From the NCBI GenBank assembly GCA_014529385.2, contig CM043968.1, positions 6,950,648-7,014,647 on the forward strand: a DNA stretch of 64,000 nucleotides. Direction: 5' to 3'. Position numbers and translations under genes: made by a program. Under the pieces are notes generated by a model that was not told the DNA's origin, made no database searches, and saw only the letters and a program-made list of their open reading frames with translations. Shown one piece after another: positions 60,180 through 64,000 of the stretch (positions are counted from its first letter, which is position 1; the number at the start of each line of letters is the position of its first letter). The DNA is from Adiantum capillus-veneris (taxonomy: Eukaryota; Streptophyta; Polypodiopsida; Polypodiales; Pteridaceae).

Positions 60180-60548
60180 ATAATTTTTCACATAACTCGG
60201 CAAGAGTTGGCATTCTCATCACTAAAGATGTGAGAGTTAACTTCAGGCGGTGACGCTGCCTCATCTCCATCCACATCTGACGACAGCAATTGGCCCTTTG
60301 GACCGTTCTTGCTCTTGTTACTAACTTTGAAGTTGATGTTGAATGACTAGAGGTTGTCTAGATGGTCATTGTCGGGGATGTAGTGACTCTTGCCGCCCTG
60401 AAGATCCACCTTCTTCCCTATCTTCTGAAGACATTTCACCAGTACTTTTGGATCGACGGAGCCCACCATGAGTGAAGGCAACAATACCCTATATTTCATT
60501 GAGGGCTTTCTTCACCCGCTTCATGCAGGCATCGTAGTCTATGGAGAC
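60180..60548 (-). pseudogene. heavy-metal-associated (HMA) domain gene fragment
   Basis: On the minus strand: DYDACMKRVKKALNEI, a TAG, then after a shift MVGSVDPKVLVKCLQKIGKK and VDLQGG. This is the start and end of an HMA metal-binding domain as in plant metallochaperone-like/HIPP proteins. The first metal Cys of C-x-x-C is Tyr here (TGC to TAC), the middle strand is deleted, and stops are present. A charged tail follows. The fragment sits between two blocks of AACCTAAATCTAA repeats next to the CACTA transposase, which suggests a captured host gene piece. Confidence 0.65.
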
Positions 60549-60668
60549 CTAAATCTAATCTAATATAACGTAAATCTAAATCTAGCGTAAATAAATGTAA
60601 ATCTAACTAAAAATAAACCTAAATCTAATCTAATTTAACTTAAATAAACCTAAATCTAATTTAACGTA
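60545..60668. repeat. degenerate AACCTAAATCTAA repeats, second block
   Basis: Partner of the block at about 59880-60130; includes the shared phrase GTAAATCTAACTAAAAATAA. Confidence 0.7.
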
Positions 60669-60670
60669 GG

Positions 60671-61328
60671 TGTGTAAAATCTTATCTTTGATACCTACTT
60701 TTACCATGAATGAGAACTTTGTGGTCTTTGTTTTGTATATTTACACATGTGACATTTTTTTATAGATCCTCCATTGTGGAGGGGTCCTGCACATGCTGAG
60801 GATATTGTTCGTATTATCAAGAATTTTGAGATCCTTCTGTGCATATAGCTTGAACTTGAAGCCATGTGATGCTAAATGTGTCTTTACTTTTCATGCCTGA
60901 ATGGTTGGTTGTTATCTTCATTGCAGGCTTCAATATTATTGCAGACATTCTATCTTGGCATTATATGAAGCACGATATTTTAGAAGTGTTGTAGGTTATT
61001 ATCACATAGAGTTTGATATAGATGATATACGAATCACTGTACAAGAGTTAGGTATGCAACGGCCTCTTAATTTCAACTTTTCATACAGTCCCTATGGAGT
61101 GAATGAATGGATGTTTAGAATCTATTCTTTGGGTGACTTACCTTGACGCCTCGATCGCAATGTTCAACGTGTTGGACCTTGGATCTTGAGAATTCCAAGT
61201 AGAGTGTGTCGTAGGCTTAACTTCTCTAGATGATCGAACACTTTGATCCATTGTCTATGCATTCTAAGAACCATATTTTTTTACTTATTTTTGGTTTATT
61301 GAAGTGGGTTTTTATCTACTAGATAGGT

Positions 61329-61385
<57 letters not shown>

Positions 61386-61861
61386 CTTTGTTAATTGCTA
61401 ATATAGGTTAACATGGGTCATGATGTATTGGCTATTCTCCCAATACATATAAAGATGCTAATCTATTTGAAAGTTAAGGAAGAGTACATTTGTCAAGGAA
61501 ATGGTACATGGTGTTGGTGGTATCATTGGGTGTATTCATATGCAGATGGGTGGTATAGAAATTGTAGACGCTTAAGCATTTCACTATGCAAAGTGTCACA
61601 AATATTGAGCGAAATGAAATTGATGAGAGTCCTACAAGAACTACATATGGTTGATATTTATTATATCAGTGTTTGTGGTTGTGATATTCAGACGATCTAT
61701 CACAATTATAAATCTTATATTTCAAATGAAGAGTTTAAAGTTTTGAAATTAATTGTGAAGTTTATTAATGGGATATATTGGAGTGATCCTCAACCATCCA
61801 ATTATAAAGTAGAATATGAGTTGTTGTAAACAAAAACATTGAGGTTGTTGTAAAGACTTTG
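60671..61861. other. unassigned stretch
   Basis: Frames of 81 (60901-61146) and 138 codons (61413-61829) have no motif I recognise. A (GA)n tract of about 26 units lies at 61333-61384. Confidence 0.35.
61333..61384. repeat. (GA)n microsatellite
   Basis: About 26 units with one AAAG interruption near the end. Confidence 0.95.
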
Positions 61862-62159
61862 ACATAATGGATCTCTTGACACTTTTTGGCAATTCAACAC
61901 AAGTCCTCCCCTTGCCTTCCCCTCCTCTTTTGGTTCTCTCTCCGCAATTTCTTCCTCCCTTGCGGTTGCTCCCTCTCCCATTCTATCCCAAATCGAGAAG
62001 CCCTTGGAATTCAATAAAATTGTTTCCTTCTCCTTGGTGGAGTTTAAGGCCCTCAATCATAAGCTTAGCAAAGCCAAATCACACCTTTATCATTTGCAAA
62101 ACCTTCACTCCTTTCAAAAAGCCCCGCATAGTCTTTGTATGAATCCTCCTCGCCTCACC

Positions 62160-63014
62160 ATGGATGACTCTCAAGCTCAAGCACTCTTAAGCGCCAAGCT
62201 TAACGCTCTCAATATCCAATTCCAATTAGATTGCACTAAAGCTTACATCCAAGCCCAAGATTTATTTGTCAATAACCTCCAAAAAACCTTTGATGAGTCC
62301 CGCAATCTTGTGGAAGAGAGGCTTTCGGACCTTACCAAAAAGCTTGCACCCATCTCTTTCCCAAGGGTGCTACCCACAACTTGGGCAAATCAACTCTTTC
62401 TTTGGAAGCAAACCTCCCTCAATGAATTTGATGAACATCTTCAAAATGAGATACTCCAAGCTCATTTAGCCTCTTCCTTAAGCTTGGTGGCACACAATGC
62501 TAGGAAGAGATCCCAATCTTCCATCTTGGAAGAAGTAGAGTCTCTACCTAAGGAAGAAACGGTGGGTGAATTGGTACTTCATGAAGTCACCACCCAAATG
62601 AAAAAGCTTCCTTCATCCCCCCGAAAGAAGCCCTCTAACAAATTCCACTCAACCTCCTACAAGCCTTCTCCTCCGAAAGTTTTCTCACATAATACTCGAC
62701 AACCTTTCAAGAAGCCTCCCCCTTTGAATAAAACTTCCCATGTAAATTTTACCCATCAACCCTTTAAAAATCCCAAACCCTCTCCCCCAATAGGCCACCC
62801 TTGCGCTACTTCCCCCTCCTATAATCCTCCCATTTTAACCACTCCAAAGAAATCCTTTCCTTCTCCTTCATCCTCAAACATCACCCTCTTACCCTCTCTC
62901 CTCAAAACTCCCCATTACCCCCTCAAATCTTTCACACCACAACCCAAGCCTTTGCACCCTAAGTATAGCTTACCTAAAGATTCAAAAAACTTGCAATGGA
63001 GGAGGGAGAAGTAG
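62160..63014 (+). CDS. Penelope-like element N-terminal protein region
   Basis: The frame is open from 62004. I prefer ATG 62160 (MDDSQAQALLSAKL), which gives 284 aa: a helical, probably coiled-coil first half (AYIQAQDLFVNNLQKTFDES), then a basic Pro/Lys/Ser-rich half with repeated HQPFKNPKPSPP-like phrases. I do not recognise a domain. It lies just upstream of and on the same strand as the Penelope-like RT, so it is probably the element's N-terminal or ORF1 region. The ending RREK-stop overlaps the next frame, which starts at 62996, so a one-base shift could join them. Confidence 0.45.
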   Translation: MDDSQAQALLSAKLNALNIQFQLDCTKAYIQAQDLFVNNLQKTFDESRNLVEERLSDLTKKLAPISFPRVLPTTWANQLFLWKQTSLNEFDEHLQNEILQAHLASSLSLVAHNARKRSQSSILEEVESLPKEETVGELVLHEVTTQMKKLPSSPRKKPSNKFHSTSYKPSPPKVFSHNTRQPFKKPPPLNKTSHVNFTHQPFKNPKPSPPIGHPCATSPSYNPPILTTPKKSFPSPSSSNITLLPSLLKTPHYPLKSFTPQPKPLHPKYSLPKDSKNLQWRREK

Positions 63015-64000
63015 GGAAGGAGTACCCTACCACTTGGGTCCATTTGCTCTTCTCTCAAGCCCCTCTCTTTCCTCATATTTGGACCCCTCCTCCTTGTTTG
63101 TTCCCTTTTCTTTTCCACCCCCCCTACATAGGAAGAAAGCGTTGTAAATTCTGGCTCCCTGTCACTAACCCCCACCTTTTTAAAATTTTGAATCTTAGAA
63201 AAATTACCACGTTTTCCCTTGAGCACAAGGCTACTACCTCTCCTTCCATAACCTCTCCAATCGTTCCCTCTCTCCCTCCAAACAAAGGCTTGTGGGCCTT
63301 GGGCTCAATTATTTTCCTCCCTCTCCCCCACCCCCCTTCTCCTCTATTCTTCAAGTTTATTCTATTTTAGAAAGAGGTTTGCAACTTAAAATGTTTTTTA
63401 GTAAAGTACCCTCTCTTCCTCCCTCTCCTTTTTCTATCATGAATCCTCTTTGGAATCCTCCCTCTCCCACCACAACTCTTAACCAAACCTTTAGTCTTAT
63501 CTTTTCTGTCCTAAAACCTCTTCTATCCTCTCCTCCTCTTTTTCACTCTAAACCTCTTGTAATGAATTCCATCTCATCCTTAAGAAATGATCGTAACATC
63601 ATTATCAAACCGACAGATAAAAATCTAGGACCAGTTATCCTTTCTAAGTCTTGGTATTATAATGAAGCTTTTCGTCACCTCATGGATCCCCTCACCTACT
63701 CTAAAATATCCATAACTCCATTGCCCTTTATACAGTCCCTCCTTTCCTCCATCGTCACCAATTACCCTCTTCTTCCCTGCAACGAAAGAGTTTTTATGGT
63801 CTCCTCCTCGCTTGAAAACCCCAAGCCTTGCCCTTTCTTCCTTTTACCTAAGATCCACAAACCCATCCTCGTGGGCCGTCCCATCTGCTCTTACAAAGGT
63901 TACATTTTGGAGAACACCTCTAAGTGACTCCATGCACAACTATACCCCATTCTTTTGTCCAAAACACAACATCTTAAAGACTCTCCCTCTCTTGTTTTAG
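62996..64000 (+). pseudogene. Penelope-like element reverse transcriptase (runs off window)
   Basis: Frame 62996-63370 ends with NKGLWALGSIIFLPLPHPP, like the N-terminal RT lead-in of Penelope-like elements. Frame 63292-63927 has NIIIKPTDKNLGPVILSKSW, FFLLPKIHKP and GRPICSYKGYILENTSK, the diagnostic RT motifs of this class (KPADK, LPKIHK, RPI). A TGA at 63925-63927 replaces a likely Trp, after which the frame continues LHAQLYPILL to the window end. RT motifs with the catalytic YxDD and any GIY-YIG endonuclease would lie beyond 64000. At least one shift and one stop break it. Confidence 0.78.

Noticed and set aside
61413-61829. 138-codon frame starting MGHDVLAI, similar to the start of a hAT C-terminal motif
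   Set aside because: Only the first eight residues resemble hAT; the rest has no conserved motif and no terminal repeats are nearby.

Overview
The window looks like intergenic DNA from a large, repeat-rich land-plant nuclear genome. The signs are a split host gene with GT-AG introns, plant-type Ty3/gypsy and Ty1/copia elements, CACTA, hAT and PIF/Harbinger DNA transposons, LINE fragments, and many long (TC)n/(TG)n microsatellites. The Penelope-like reverse transcriptase at the right end, and a gypsy integrase tail of a type I associate with seed-free plants, make a fern the best guess. That is an inference and was not tested by any search.

Layout: 1-7.3 kb holds decayed gag-like retroelement remnants, including a ~710-bp segment with a zinc knuckle present twice. 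7.5-22.6 kb is a nest of insertions. The outer layer looks like a PIF/Harbinger element, with a Myb/trihelix-like ORF1 on the plus strand and a DDE transposase on the minus strand. A hAT element (8719-12295, 8-bp target duplication GTTGCCCA) sits in the ORF1 intron. The transposase gene is split by about 7.5 kb that includes a complete gypsy chromovirus (14485-20465, 142-bp LTRs, target duplication TTGGT). 24.2-25.8 kb is the only probable working host gene, a four-exon, four-TM protein resembling TMEM128. 26-29.3 kb has tandem repeats, a candidate tRNA-related SINE and a 53-base C run.

29.3-51.15 kb is a 5'-truncated copia element cut in two by a young 17.3-kb LTR element (32040-49379, target duplication TGCAC, minus orientation). 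That element has no pol. It encodes a 1,723-aa Gag-protease, and its inside is repeated head to tail: two 6,943-bp units plus a truncated third, each junction carrying the same 57-bp LTR scrap. 51.15-54.1 kb holds a gypsy integrase tail, LINE 3' parts interleaved with (TC)n tracts, and two overlapping perfect hairpins. 55.48-60.6 kb is a CACTA element (left terminus, GCGTCGCTA-type subterminal repeats, TNP2-like transposase, Transposase_24-like gene) with a fragment of a heavy-metal-associated (HMA) gene near its 5' side. 62-64 kb is a Penelope-like element running off the window.

Most mobile genes are broken, often by changes that look like cytosine deamination (Q, R or W codons to stop; catalytic Asp to Asn). 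The likely exceptions are the host gene, the gag gene of the first internal unit (complete but for the loss of its last three codons) and the Transposase_24-like gene. In order of age, the Harbinger, hAT and copia copies look old, the gypsy copy is intermediate (5 LTR differences in 142 bp), and the 17.3-kb gag element is very young.
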